From positions 1 through 19,576 of the forward strand of contig VSPO01000057.1 of NCBI GenBank assembly GCA_009775375.1: DNA of 19,576 nt, given 5' to 3'. This DNA comes from Muribaculaceae bacterium. GTDB taxonomy: Bacteria; Bacteroidota; Bacteroidia; Bacteroidales; Muribaculaceae. Under the pieces are notes generated by a model. It worked only from the letters and a program-made list of their open reading frames with translations, ran no database searches and had not been told where the DNA came from. Positions 12,756 through 19,576 of this stretch are shown here, piece after piece (within the stretch, counting starts at the first letter, position 1; the number at the start of each line of letters is the position of its first letter). A program made the translations under genes and the position numbers.

Positions 12756-14957
12756 TTATCCGAGTTCAGTGTCATATTTCACTTTGTCGAGCAAAATATG
12801 CAATTCTTGCAAATTGCCACCGGATTTTTCGATGATTGGGGCATCCTGAAGAATGTCAGCTTCAAGTTTCTCAATGCCATATCCATTAAACTTTGTGGCT
12901 TTTTTATAGCATTCCACAGTGTTTTTATAGTCGTTCGAAAGATAGCAGGCATGGCCTTTGTTGAGCCAATCGGTAGCGTTAGAGTCCGGCATAGATGTAA
13001 TTCTGTCGTAATATTCCAAGCTTTTGTCCATATATCCTCTTCTAAGCTCTGCCCATGCTATTGCCCTCCATGTGGAAATCTTTCCGGGTCTGACATAATC
13101 TGCATGATAATAGTCTTTCAATGCCTCCTCGATATTGTCGGATTCAAGCAGACAGTTGCCTGCACTCATCAGCAAGTTATAGTTGTCGGGGTCTACGGCA
13201 AGGGCTTTGGAATAATATTGCGCGGCTTCCTCATATCGGTTCTCAAGGCGTAGGCATAGAGCCATTTTCGTGATCAGCCATTTACTGTCGGGATGAACCA
13301 ACTCGGCCTTTCGATACCATGTCAGCGCCCTCGACGTGTCTTTAAGGGAATTGTAGCAGTAGCCAATTTTTTCCCACATAAGGGAATCCTCGGAATTTTG
13401 CTCTTCCAGTCTCAGCATTATAGGGAGTGCCTCTTTATAATATCCTCGCTTGAAGTAGAATTCTCCGACGAGAGTCATTATTTCTGTGTCTGTCAGCAAC
13501 TCTTCAAGGAAAGGAAGCGCCTTAAAATCCAATGGACTTGCAAAAGGGTCGGCAAATTCATTCTTTCTCTTGAACAGCTTGAAAAAGCGGTAGAGATTTC
13601 TGACGTAGCGCGTGACCTCCATGTCAAACTCTGGAATGCTTGATTTGCTTGATTTCTCTGCCATCGCTTCTTTAAGTTGCGCCATTTGGTCGCCCATTCT
13701 TTCTGTGAGCATTTTCTTTTGTGCCTCGGGCATACCTTTCATGGATAGAGCAAAAGAATACTTATCAGAATCACACATCACTCCTTCCATGTCCAGAATC
13801 TCACTAAATATCAAGGAATCATTCATTAATCCGGAGGCCAGTTCGTGGTGTGACTGGGAGAATGGGAGAAACCAGTTGGCGGGGTTGTTGAAGAAGGGAA
13901 AGCTTTTTAAATTGGAAAACGCCATCATCATGACGTCGCCTCCTTCCATTTGCATTTCCGTAAGTTCTTTCAGTTTGTCGCCCAGGCCGTTCTTGTTGAG
14001 GATGTCCTCCCATTCTGGGTTGGCGTCAAGCAATTCCATATCGGTTGTCTCAGAGAAATTCCTCAGTTTGTTAAGAATTTCAGGCCTAAGCTTCATGAGT
14101 TCGGGAATCACTTCATTTTTCATTTTAGTATTTATCCTTTCTGTGTCGTGGGCTTTGATTATGGCCATTACGACTTCGCGAAGTTGGCGATAGATGATAA
14201 TGGAATCGTTCCAAAGCGCGAATCGATGTGACAAAGTCTGCTCTTTGGCCACTCTTTGAGCGTGTCTGGCAACGACGAGAACTATTGCGACAAGAGCCCT
14301 TGCGGATATACGTGGATTGCAATCGGATTCGAAAATGTCGAGCAAACAAGTCAGGCCGTTGCGGTCGTAATATGCAAAATTACCCAACATGAGGGCTGAA
14401 ATCATCTGAGCCTTAAACTCAAACGGCAACTCCTTGCCTGTCACGTAGTCGGCAATACGCTTATAGTTTTCCGGCGACAATCCGAAAGCCGTCCAGACAT
14501 GGGAGAACAAAGCGAGCAAGGCATCATCAGCTCTTTTTCTCATCTCAATCCCATTGCCCGCCTCTTCGGCAAGGGCAGATATAGCCAAGGCTTCACGATA
14601 AGAGTTTAAAAGCGTATCTAAAGAGTGTTTCCTAATTCTCTCCATTCTTAACGTGGAGGAATATATGTCGGGGCTATCGATGGCGACATTGTTTCTTAAT
14701 ATAGAGTCGTTGATAAAACTCAGGGAAGAGATAATGTCGGAAATCATTTTCGAACGCCCGTTGTCGGGGAAACCCTCCATCAGATAGTGGGTCATGTATT
14801 TATAGGTGTCTTCTTGTCTTGTCAGCAGATCTCGAAGCGAAGGATCAGACTGCCTGGAAAGCGCATCGGAGAGCAATGCTATCGCGTCGTGGATGCTTGA
14901 CCCGTCAAGAAGGGAGTTCACCTTTTCGTATATAATAGAGGCTTGATTGGATGCCAT
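12756..14957 (-). CDS. Large cytoplasmic TPR protein, function unknown
   Basis: A 733-aa protein without signal peptide or membrane segment. Residues 1 to about 480 are predicted all-helical and match no family I can name; they include an acidic and Met-rich stretch (TEMQMEGGDVMMMAF) and a conserved-looking NPANWFLPFSQSHHE. Residues about 490-690 are six tandem tetratricopeptide repeats of 33-34 residues (for example ALTWYRKAELVHPDS, AAQYYSKALAVDPDN), a protein-protein interaction superhelix. The ATG at 14957 (MASNQAS) is chosen; the longer reading to 15002 would need an ATT start. It is divergent from the DUF4293 gene and convergent with dnaA. No enzyme motif is seen, so a scaffold or adaptor role is the only inference. 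Confidence 0.82.
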   Translation of the reverse strand: MASNQASIIYEKVNSLLDGSSIHDAIALLSDALSRQSDPSLRDLLTRQEDTYKYMTHYLMEGFPDNGRSKMISDIISSLSFINDSILRNNVAIDSPDIYSSTLRMERIRKHSLDTLLNSYREALAISALAEEAGNGIEMRKRADDALLALFSHVWTAFGLSPENYKRIADYVTGKELPFEFKAQMISALMLGNFAYYDRNGLTCLLDIFESDCNPRISARALVAIVLVVARHAQRVAKEQTLSHRFALWNDSIIIYRQLREVVMAIIKAHDTERINTKMKNEVIPELMKLRPEILNKLRNFSETTDMELLDANPEWEDILNKNGLGDKLKELTEMQMEGGDVMMMAFSNLKSFPFFNNPANWFLPFSQSHHELASGLMNDSLIFSEILDMEGVMCDSDKYSFALSMKGMPEAQKKMLTERMGDQMAQLKEAMAEKSSKSSIPEFDMEVTRYVRNLYRFFKLFKRKNEFADPFASPLDFKALPFLEELLTDTEIMTLVGEFYFKRGYYKEALPIMLRLEEQNSEDSLMWEKIGYCYNSLKDTSRALTWYRKAELVHPDSKWLITKMALCLRLENRYEEAAQYYSKALAVDPDNYNLLMSAGNCLLESDNIEEALKDYYHADYVRPGKISTWRAIAWAELRRGYMDKSLEYYDRITSMPDSNATDWLNKGHACYLSNDYKNTVECYKKATKFNGYGIEKLEADILQDAPIIEKSGGNLQELHILLDKVKYDTELG

Positions 14958-15036
14958 ATTTTGGGATTTTGATAAATAATGATATTCTATACAACAAATC
15001 ACGTGCCGAAAAAGTGTGAGATAGCCGAAATTTGAT

Positions 15037-15044
15037 TAATTTTG
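15037..15044 (+). promoter_or_regulatory. Putative -7 box of the DUF4293 gene (TAATTTTG)
   Basis: TAATTTTG is an exact TAnnTTTG match, 29 nt before the ATG at 15074. No clear -33 TTTG is seen at 19-20 nt (TGTG at 15015-15018 is the nearest). It also argues against the longer reading from TTG 15032, which would start inside the promoter. Confidence 0.55.
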
Positions 15045-15073
15045 CAGATATAATTACAAAAACAGATTCAATT

Positions 15074-15550
15074 ATGGTAATACAAAGATGGCAATCTCTT
15101 CTCCTCCTTGTTGCAGCAGTCATGATGGGGTGTTACACATTCTGCTCGCTTGCGCAAGTTCAGACCGAACTTTTCACATTGGATTTCAAGAGCATGGGCT
15201 TTTCTTATGAAGGGGAAGCCACAGCAGGAGGATATACTGGTACGTTTCTCGGGACATGGTATTTCTTTACATTGTCATTGACTACTACGCTCCTGTTTAT
15301 TGTGGATATATTTCTGTATGGCAACCCGGTGACTCAGAGGAGGATTTGTTTTGTCGGCATTCTGATGCTTGTCGCCACGGTGGCCACGGCCGGTTGTCTG
15401 GGCTACAATGCCGTAGTAGGCATGCAGCAGATAGAATGGTCGTCGGTGGCATATGTGGCGCCTTTCCTTGCAGTCGTTTCAGCGATATTCGCCTCCAACA
15501 GGATACAGAGCGATCTTAACAAATTAAGGGCAGCCGATCGCATACGATAA
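15074..15550 (+). CDS. DUF4293-family four-helix membrane protein
   Basis: A 158-aa inner-membrane protein of the DUF4293 family, common in Bacteroidota and without known function. The opening MVIQRWQSLLLLVAAVMMG is the family hallmark (an IQR-Q-L-L-L-A-A start leading into the first helix). Four transmembrane segments can be read: about residues 8-27, about 58-83 (TWYFFTLSLTTTLLFIVDIFL), about 90-113 (ICFVGILMLVATVATAGCLG) and about 124-143 (VAYVAPFLAVVSAIFA). The tail is short, basic and cytoplasmic (NRIQSDLNKLRAADRIR). ATG 15074 is chosen over TTG 15032 because the family starts here and a promoter box covers 15037-15044. The gene appears monocistronic, with a terminator at 15587-15630. 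Confidence 0.85.
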   Translation: MVIQRWQSLLLLVAAVMMGCYTFCSLAQVQTELFTLDFKSMGFSYEGEATAGGYTGTFLGTWYFFTLSLTTTLLFIVDIFLYGNPVTQRRICFVGILMLVATVATAGCLGYNAVVGMQQIEWSSVAYVAPFLAVVSAIFASNRIQSDLNKLRAADRIR

Positions 15551-15586
15551 GTTTATGATGAAGTTTAAACCAACTTCGATTACTAA

Positions 15587-15630
15587 AAAGTAGCTCCAGA
15601 CAATATTTTGGGGCTACTTTCTTTATTATG
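15587..15630 (+). terminator. Intrinsic terminator after the DUF4293 gene
   Basis: AAAGTAGCTCCA (15587-15598) pairs with TGGGGCTACTTT (15609-15620), 12 bp with one G-T pair, followed by the T-rich CTTTATTATG. It isolates the DUF4293 gene from proS. Confidence 0.8.
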
Positions 15631-15652
15631 TAGATTTAATTGTTTAACTTTG
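15622..15652 (+). promoter_or_regulatory. Promoter of proS
   Basis: The -7 box TAACTTTG (15645-15652) is an exact TAnnTTTG match, with TTTA (15622-15625, one off TTTG) 19 nt upstream. Predicted initiation is near 15659, leaving a leader of about 100 nt before the proS ATG. The -33 region lies within the tail of the preceding terminator. Confidence 0.65.
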
Positions 15653-15660
15653 TAGTTCGT

Positions 15661-15736
15661 AAGCAAGAGGGGAATATTCTCTTTTGCTTGTGTTAAGCAA
15701 AACCCTGTTATGCGGCTGCCGGATTGGCGTGTCGCA
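15661..15736 (+). promoter_or_regulatory. Structured 5' leader of proS (two hairpins)
   Basis: Hairpin 1 (15661-15689) has a stem of 12-13 pairs, three of them G-U in RNA, closing on AATAT, and would lie at the very 5' end of the transcript. Hairpin 2 (15711-15736) pairs TGCGGC with GTCGCA and GCC with GGC across a small internal loop, with loop GGATT, ending 23 nt before the ATG. No T-box consensus (TGGNACCGCG) or U run is present, so it is not a recognisable T-box or attenuator. A regulatory role is inference. Confidence 0.45.
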
Positions 15737-15759
15737 GAAACAAGAACCGACCTTAAGTC

Positions 15760-17241
15760 ATGGCAAAAGAATTAAAAAATCTTACAAAGCGTAGTGAAGA
15801 CTACTCTAAATGGTATAACGAACTTGTAGTAAAAGCCGATTTGGCGGAGCAAAGCGCTGTCAGAGGCTGCATGGTGATAAAGCCTTATGGGTATGCCATA
15901 TGGGAAAAAATGCAACGCACCCTCGACAATATGTTTAAAGAGACGGGAGTGCAGAATGCGTATTTCCCATTGCTTATCCCGAAATCTTTCTTATGCAGGG
16001 AGGCGGAGCACGTAGAAGGCTTTGCTAAGGAGTGCGCGGTCGTGACGCATTATCGACTGAAAAACGATCCTGACGGAAATGGAGTGATAGTGGATCCCGC
16101 TGCCAAGCTTGAAGAGGAGTTGATAGTAAGGCCAACTTCAGAGACAATCATATGGGGAACATATAAAAACTGGATTCACAGTTATCGCGACCTTCCTCTC
16201 TTGATAAATCAATGGGCCAACGTTATGCGATGGGAGATGAGAACGAGAATGTTCTTGCGCACGTCGGAATTCCTATGGCAAGAGGGACATTGCGCCCATG
16301 CCACGGCGGAAGAGTCGGAGAAGCGGACCGTGCAGATGATCAAGGTCTATGCCGAGTTTGCTGAAAAATATATGGCAATGCCTGTTGTGATGGGTGTCAA
16401 GTCGGCAAATGAGAGATTTGCCGGAGCTCTCAACACATATACAATTGAAGCAATGATGCAGGATGGCAAGGCACTTCAATCAGGGACATCGCATAATCTC
16501 GGACAGAATTTTGCCAAGGCATTTGATGTCTCTTTCATGAATAAAGACAACAAGCCCGAGTATGTGTGGGCAAATTCATGGGGAGTCTCCACTCGCTTGA
16601 TGGGAGCGTTGATAATGACTCACAGCGATGACAACGGCCTTGTGCTTCCTCCGCACCTTGCTCCTATACAGGTCGTCATAGTGCCTATCTATAAAAACGA
16701 TGAACAACTTGCTGAGATTTCCAAAGCCGTAGAGCCAATCGTGGAAGACTTGAAGCGTCATGGCATCAGCGTGAAATATGACGATGCTGACAATCGTCGT
16801 CCGGGTTTCAAATTCGCGGATTATGAGCTTAAGGGCGTTCCTGTTCGTTTGGCTATCGGCGCACGGGACCTTGAAAACGGGACAGTTGAGATCATGCGTC
16901 GTGACACACTCGAAAAAGAAACCGCCAATCTTGAAGGTATCGTAGGACGTATAGTGACAGAGCTTGAAGACATACAGCGTGCATTGTTTGAGAGGGCTCT
17001 CAAGCTGAGGGAAGAGCACACCTATAAGGTGGATTCCTATGATGAGTTTAAGGAGAAAATCGAAAACGGAGGCTTTTTCCTGTGTCATTGGGATGGCACG
17101 ACAGAGACAGAAGAGAAGATAAAGGAAGACACGAAAGCCACGATTCGCTGCATCCCTCTCGACGGAGAAGAGGAGGAAGGAGTGTGCATGGTGACTGGCA
17201 AACCTTCAAAGCGTCGCGTCATAATCGCAAGGGCATATTAA
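15760..17241 (+). CDS. proS: Prolyl-tRNA synthetase, archaeal/eukaryotic type
   Basis: Charges tRNA(Pro) with proline in the cytoplasm. The 493-aa length and the absence of the bacterial-type editing insertion place it in the archaeal/eukaryotic-type class, common in Bacteroidota. Class II motifs are visible: RPTSET, then motif 2 RTRMFLRTSEFLWQEGH, and motif 3 GVSTRLMGALIMTHSDDNG. The anticodon-binding domain follows (APIQVVIVPIYK...), then the C-terminal domain ending RVIIARAY. In that last domain the four zinc-binding cysteines of the Thermus enzyme appear reduced to about one at the matching places (HWDGTTETEE, then GVCMVTGK), so zinc is probably not bound; I believe this is usual in Bacteroidota. 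Start ATG 15760 (MAKELKNLTKRSEDYSKWY) is standard for the family. It is followed after 66 bp, with a strong hairpin, by the DPP IV gene. Confidence 0.96.
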   Translation: MAKELKNLTKRSEDYSKWYNELVVKADLAEQSAVRGCMVIKPYGYAIWEKMQRTLDNMFKETGVQNAYFPLLIPKSFLCREAEHVEGFAKECAVVTHYRLKNDPDGNGVIVDPAAKLEEELIVRPTSETIIWGTYKNWIHSYRDLPLLINQWANVMRWEMRTRMFLRTSEFLWQEGHCAHATAEESEKRTVQMIKVYAEFAEKYMAMPVVMGVKSANERFAGALNTYTIEAMMQDGKALQSGTSHNLGQNFAKAFDVSFMNKDNKPEYVWANSWGVSTRLMGALIMTHSDDNGLVLPPHLAPIQVVIVPIYKNDEQLAEISKAVEPIVEDLKRHGISVKYDDADNRRPGFKFADYELKGVPVRLAIGARDLENGTVEIMRRDTLEKETANLEGIVGRIVTELEDIQRALFERALKLREEHTYKVDSYDEFKEKIENGGFFLCHWDGTTETEEKIKEDTKATIRCIPLDGEEEEGVCMVTGKPSKRRVIIARAY

Positions 17242-17245
17242 ATCA

Positions 17246-17303
17246 TGACGTGCATAAAGGGATAAACGACATTTTTCCCTTTATGTACGTCACAAATCTT
17301 TTT
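17246..17303 (+). terminator. 17-bp hairpin between proS and the DPP IV gene
   Basis: TGACGTGCATAAAGGGA (17246-17262) pairs with TCCCTTTATGTACGTCA (17276-17292) over 17 positions with one G-T pair and a 13-nt loop. A T run (TCTTTTTG) follows only after 5 nt and ends just before the ATG at 17308. It may terminate proS transcripts, attenuate DPP IV expression, or mask its start region. No TAnnTTTG promoter is visible in this gap. Confidence 0.65.
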
Positions 17304-17307
17304 GTCT

Positions 17308-19485
17308 ATGAATTTCAAGAACAAGATATTTCTATTGGCAATGTTTGCCATAGCCTCTCCAATAGCAAAAGCGGAAGCACTGTCGATGGAAGATTATTTT
17401 AACGACAGACCACAGGCCTTGGGCGCAATCACTCCTCTTGAGGGAGGGGAAACGTATGCTACAAAAAGCGCGGATGGGAAGAGAATCGACATAATAAGTT
17501 TCAAGACCGGAAAAAAAACTGGAGAACTTTTCAATATCGATACTCAGAAGGGGGAACTGAAAATATCTGAATTTGATGGTTTTCAACTGAGCGCCAATGG
17601 AAAGAAAATATTGCTTTGGAACGACAAAAAGATGATTTACAGGCGCAGTTTCACGGCAGAGTATTATGTTTATGACATCATGCGCTCTACCGTGAAGCGT
17701 GTCAGCACTAAGGGCCCGCAAAAATCTGCTACGATTTCCCACGACGGACGTTTTGTGGCATATGAACGCGACAACAACATATTTATTTCAAGCCTTGATT
17801 ACGGCACGGATAATCAGATAACAAAGGACGGGGCAAAAAATAAAATCATTAACGGCACTACAGATTGGAGCTATGAGGAGGAATTCAGCCTCGTCAATAC
17901 AATGCGCTGGAATGCCAATGATAATGTCCTCGCATTTATCCGCTTCGACGAGACAGAAGTCCCGGAGTATTCATTCGACAATTTTCGCAGTTATTGCGAC
18001 AACGAACCACTGGCGGATCTCTATCCGGAGTCTTACAGATATAAGTATCCTCTTGCCGGATACCCCAATTCGGTCGTGAGCGTAAATGCCTATGATTTGG
18101 ACAACAGGGTGATCAAGAAGATGGACTTGCCGATTTCCGCGACAGACTATGTCCCGTCGATAGAATTTGGAGGAGAAGATGGCAACAGGCTCATGGTCAT
18201 GATTTTGAATCACGATCAGAATCATCTCAGATTGTTCAGCGTCAACCCGCTCTCCACCGTCGGGAAACAGATCTATAGCGATCAATCGGAGGCATGGTTA
18301 AGCCCGACGGCCTATCAGATGGTGGAATATGGCAAAACAGGATTTGTCATTGCCAGCGAAAGGAGTGGCTATCGCCATGTCTACCAATATGATTATAGCG
18401 GGGCCATGAGGAGACAGATTTCCAAAGGAGAATTCAATGTGACAGCCTATTATGGCAAAAACGATGTCACGGGAATTCATTATATGCAGACGACGTCGGA
18501 GGGCGCTATCAATAGGAGCATAGTTTCGATTGACGCCAAGGGAATTGTAAAGACCCTCAACACGGAGAAAGGCACAAATTCCGCCACATTCAGCACCAAC
18601 TGCACCTACTACGTCAACAACTACAGCAGTTCGGCAACCGCTTCCGAATATTCCATATGCAATGCCCGGGGATTAAAACTTCATGCCTTGCTTGATAATA
18701 AGGCATACATGGAAAAGTTTGCCACAGCGCCAAAGATGGAATTCCTGAAAGTCAAGAATGATGAAGGGGAAGAGATGGATGCCTATATAATAAAGCCACA
18801 TGATTTCGACAGTTCGAAAAAGTATCCTCTTCTTATGTATCAATACAATGGCCCCGATTCGCAGCAGGTGCTCAACAAATGGAGAATGGAGGGAATTTAT
18901 TATGTGGCGTCGCAGGGGTATATTGTGGCTTGTGTCGACGGAAGAGGCACAGGCAACAGATCTCGCCAATGGTCGACTGCTGTCTACAAGAACCTTGGAC
19001 ATTATGAGACCATCGATCAGCTTGCCGGGGCGCGTTATTTCTCCTCTTTGTCTTACGTGGATGCCGACAGGACAGCATGTTTCGGCTGGAGTTACGGCGG
19101 ATATATGACTTTGATGGAGCTTGGAGCCAAGAATAGTCCGTTTAAGGCCGGAATATCAATGGCTCCCGTGACCGACTGGCGATTCTACGACGGAATATAC
19201 ACCGAAAGGTATATGCTGACTCCGGGACAAAACAAGACTGGATACGAAGCGTCGTCTGCTCTCAACCGCACCTCGGGAGTCAATGGCAGATTGCTTATAA
19301 TGTCGGGAACGAGCGACGACAATGTTCATTTCTACAACACTCTGAAATATTCTTCAAAAATGAATACAGAGGGAAAGATATTCGATATGATGGCCTTTGC
19401 CGGATTTGAGCATAGTCTGAGAGATTGCAACGGAAAGCAGCAACTTTTTAGAAAAATAGTGGATTTCCTCAACTCCAATTTATGA
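17308..19485 (+). CDS. Secreted dipeptidyl peptidase IV (S9B family)
   Basis: A prolyl-specific serine peptidase that releases X-Pro or X-Ala dipeptides from peptide N-termini, here exported and probably periplasmic for peptide scavenging. The 725-aa product has a signal peptide (IFLLAMFAIASPIAKA, cleaved near residue 22), a beta-propeller (about 90-440) and an alpha/beta-hydrolase domain (about 510-725). The catalytic triad is S595 (GWSYGG), D670 (SGTSDDN) and H702 (FAGFEHS). The double-Glu motif that anchors the substrate N-terminus in true DPP IV enzymes is present as DWSYEEEF (E191-E192), which favours DPP IV over other S9 peptidases. ATG 17308 is preferred to TTG 17302. It lies 66 bp after proS with a hairpin between; no promoter or clear downstream terminator is seen. 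Confidence 0.94.
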   Translation: MNFKNKIFLLAMFAIASPIAKAEALSMEDYFNDRPQALGAITPLEGGETYATKSADGKRIDIISFKTGKKTGELFNIDTQKGELKISEFDGFQLSANGKKILLWNDKKMIYRRSFTAEYYVYDIMRSTVKRVSTKGPQKSATISHDGRFVAYERDNNIFISSLDYGTDNQITKDGAKNKIINGTTDWSYEEEFSLVNTMRWNANDNVLAFIRFDETEVPEYSFDNFRSYCDNEPLADLYPESYRYKYPLAGYPNSVVSVNAYDLDNRVIKKMDLPISATDYVPSIEFGGEDGNRLMVMILNHDQNHLRLFSVNPLSTVGKQIYSDQSEAWLSPTAYQMVEYGKTGFVIASERSGYRHVYQYDYSGAMRRQISKGEFNVTAYYGKNDVTGIHYMQTTSEGAINRSIVSIDAKGIVKTLNTEKGTNSATFSTNCTYYVNNYSSSATASEYSICNARGLKLHALLDNKAYMEKFATAPKMEFLKVKNDEGEEMDAYIIKPHDFDSSKKYPLLMYQYNGPDSQQVLNKWRMEGIYYVASQGYIVACVDGRGTGNRSRQWSTAVYKNLGHYETIDQLAGARYFSSLSYVDADRTACFGWSYGGYMTLMELGAKNSPFKAGISMAPVTDWRFYDGIYTERYMLTPGQNKTGYEASSALNRTSGVNGRLLIMSGTSDDNVHFYNTLKYSSKMNTEGKIFDMMAFAGFEHSLRDCNGKQQLFRKIVDFLNSNL

Positions 19486-19490
19486 TTTGA

Positions 19491-19521
19491 TTTGTTATAT
19501 ACAATAGTTCGTTAATTTTTG
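19491..19521 (+). promoter_or_regulatory. Possible promoter for a gene leaving the window
   Basis: TTTG (19491-19494), an 18-nt spacer and TAATTTTTG (19513-19521, one base longer than TAnnTTTG) resemble a Bacteroidota promoter just before an ATG at 19523. The extra T makes it a weak match. Confidence 0.3.
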
Positions 19522-19522
19522 A

Positions 19523-19576
19523 ATGAATCATGCGGAGTCTCTGACGCCGAAGAACAATAAGTTAGGCGGAATCTCG
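19523..19576 (+). CDS. Possible 5' fragment of a gene running off the right edge
   Basis: An ATG at 19523 opens a frame that stays open for 18 codons to the window end (MNHAESLTPKNNKLGGIS). The fragment is too short to identify and could be chance, but the promoter-like sequence directly upstream gives it some support. No signal peptide is apparent in the visible residues. Confidence 0.3.
   Translation, partial: MNHAESLTPKNNKLGGIS

Noticed and set aside
13612..14193. Antisense 193-codon frame across the TPR gene
   Set aside because: The Ser/Leu-rich composition is typical of a reverse-strand shadow, and the minus-strand TPR repeats clearly show which frame is coding.
15661..15736. T-box riboswitch before proS
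   Set aside because: There is no T-box consensus, no specifier-loop layout and no terminator/antiterminator with a U run.
16576..17088. Antisense 170-codon frame inside proS
   Set aside because: It overlaps the essential motif 3 and anticodon-domain coding region and shows no family features.
17302..17307. TTG start for the DPP IV gene (and similar non-ATG starts at 10152, 15002 and 15032)
   Set aside because: In each case a nearby in-frame ATG gives a better signal peptide, membrane anchor or family-consistent N-terminus.

Overview
The window is an ordinary, densely coded stretch of a Bacteroidota chromosome. Bacteroidales is most likely and a Muribaculaceae-type gut organism is possible, but the family is inference. 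The supporting signs are: promoters matching the Bacteroidota -7 consensus TAnnTTTG instead of sigma70 boxes; start codons mostly without a Shine-Dalgarno sequence; an archaeal/eukaryotic-type prolyl-tRNA synthetase; and lineage-typical families (DUF4293, a PG_1098-like methyltransferase, a secreted DPP IV, an amidase next to an MCE protein). I see no insertion sequence, phage gene, CRISPR array, tRNA or rRNA.

Layout, left to right. A terminator from a gene left of the window (about 3-42) is followed by lon on the minus strand (79-2529). A 37-bp divergent promoter region separates lon from trmN6 (2567-3322, plus). Next on the plus strand come a tryptophan/glycine-rich exported protein with an in-frame minisatellite (3390-4598), a hairpin-rich intergenic region holding a 113-nt imperfect inverted repeat (4599-4873), and a FadL/OmpP1-type outer-membrane barrel (4874-6586). 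The barrel gene converges, over a perfect 46-nt palindromic terminator, on a minus-strand THUMP-like/SAM methyltransferase (6641-7870). A small DEDDh exonuclease (8047-8541), a cell-wall amidase (8653-10155) and an MCE/MlaD lipid-transport protein (10164-11066) follow and end at a strong terminator. dnaA (11268-12674) converges on a large cytoplasmic TPR protein (12756-14957, minus), which is divergent from a four-helix DUF4293 membrane protein (15074-15550). proS (15760-17241), with a structured leader, and a secreted dipeptidyl peptidase IV (17308-19485) complete the window. A possible partial ORF begins at 19523.

How the genes relate. Most are independent housekeeping units: protein quality control (lon), tRNA/RNA methylation (trmN6, the THUMP-like enzyme), replication initiation (dnaA), translation (proS) and peptide scavenging (DPP IV). 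The clearest functional pair is amidase plus MCE protein, both acting in the envelope and 8 bp apart. The Trp-rich exported protein and the FadL-like barrel may form another envelope pair, but this rests on adjacency only.

I found no clear new multi-gene system. What deserves a second look is mostly non-coding or low-complexity: start-abutting (possibly leaderless) divergent promoters at lon/trmN6, a large hairpin element with look-alike motifs in other intergenic regions, the Trp-rich minisatellite, the proS leader, a strong hairpin just before the DPP IV start, and an unusual DNA-binding loop in DnaA.
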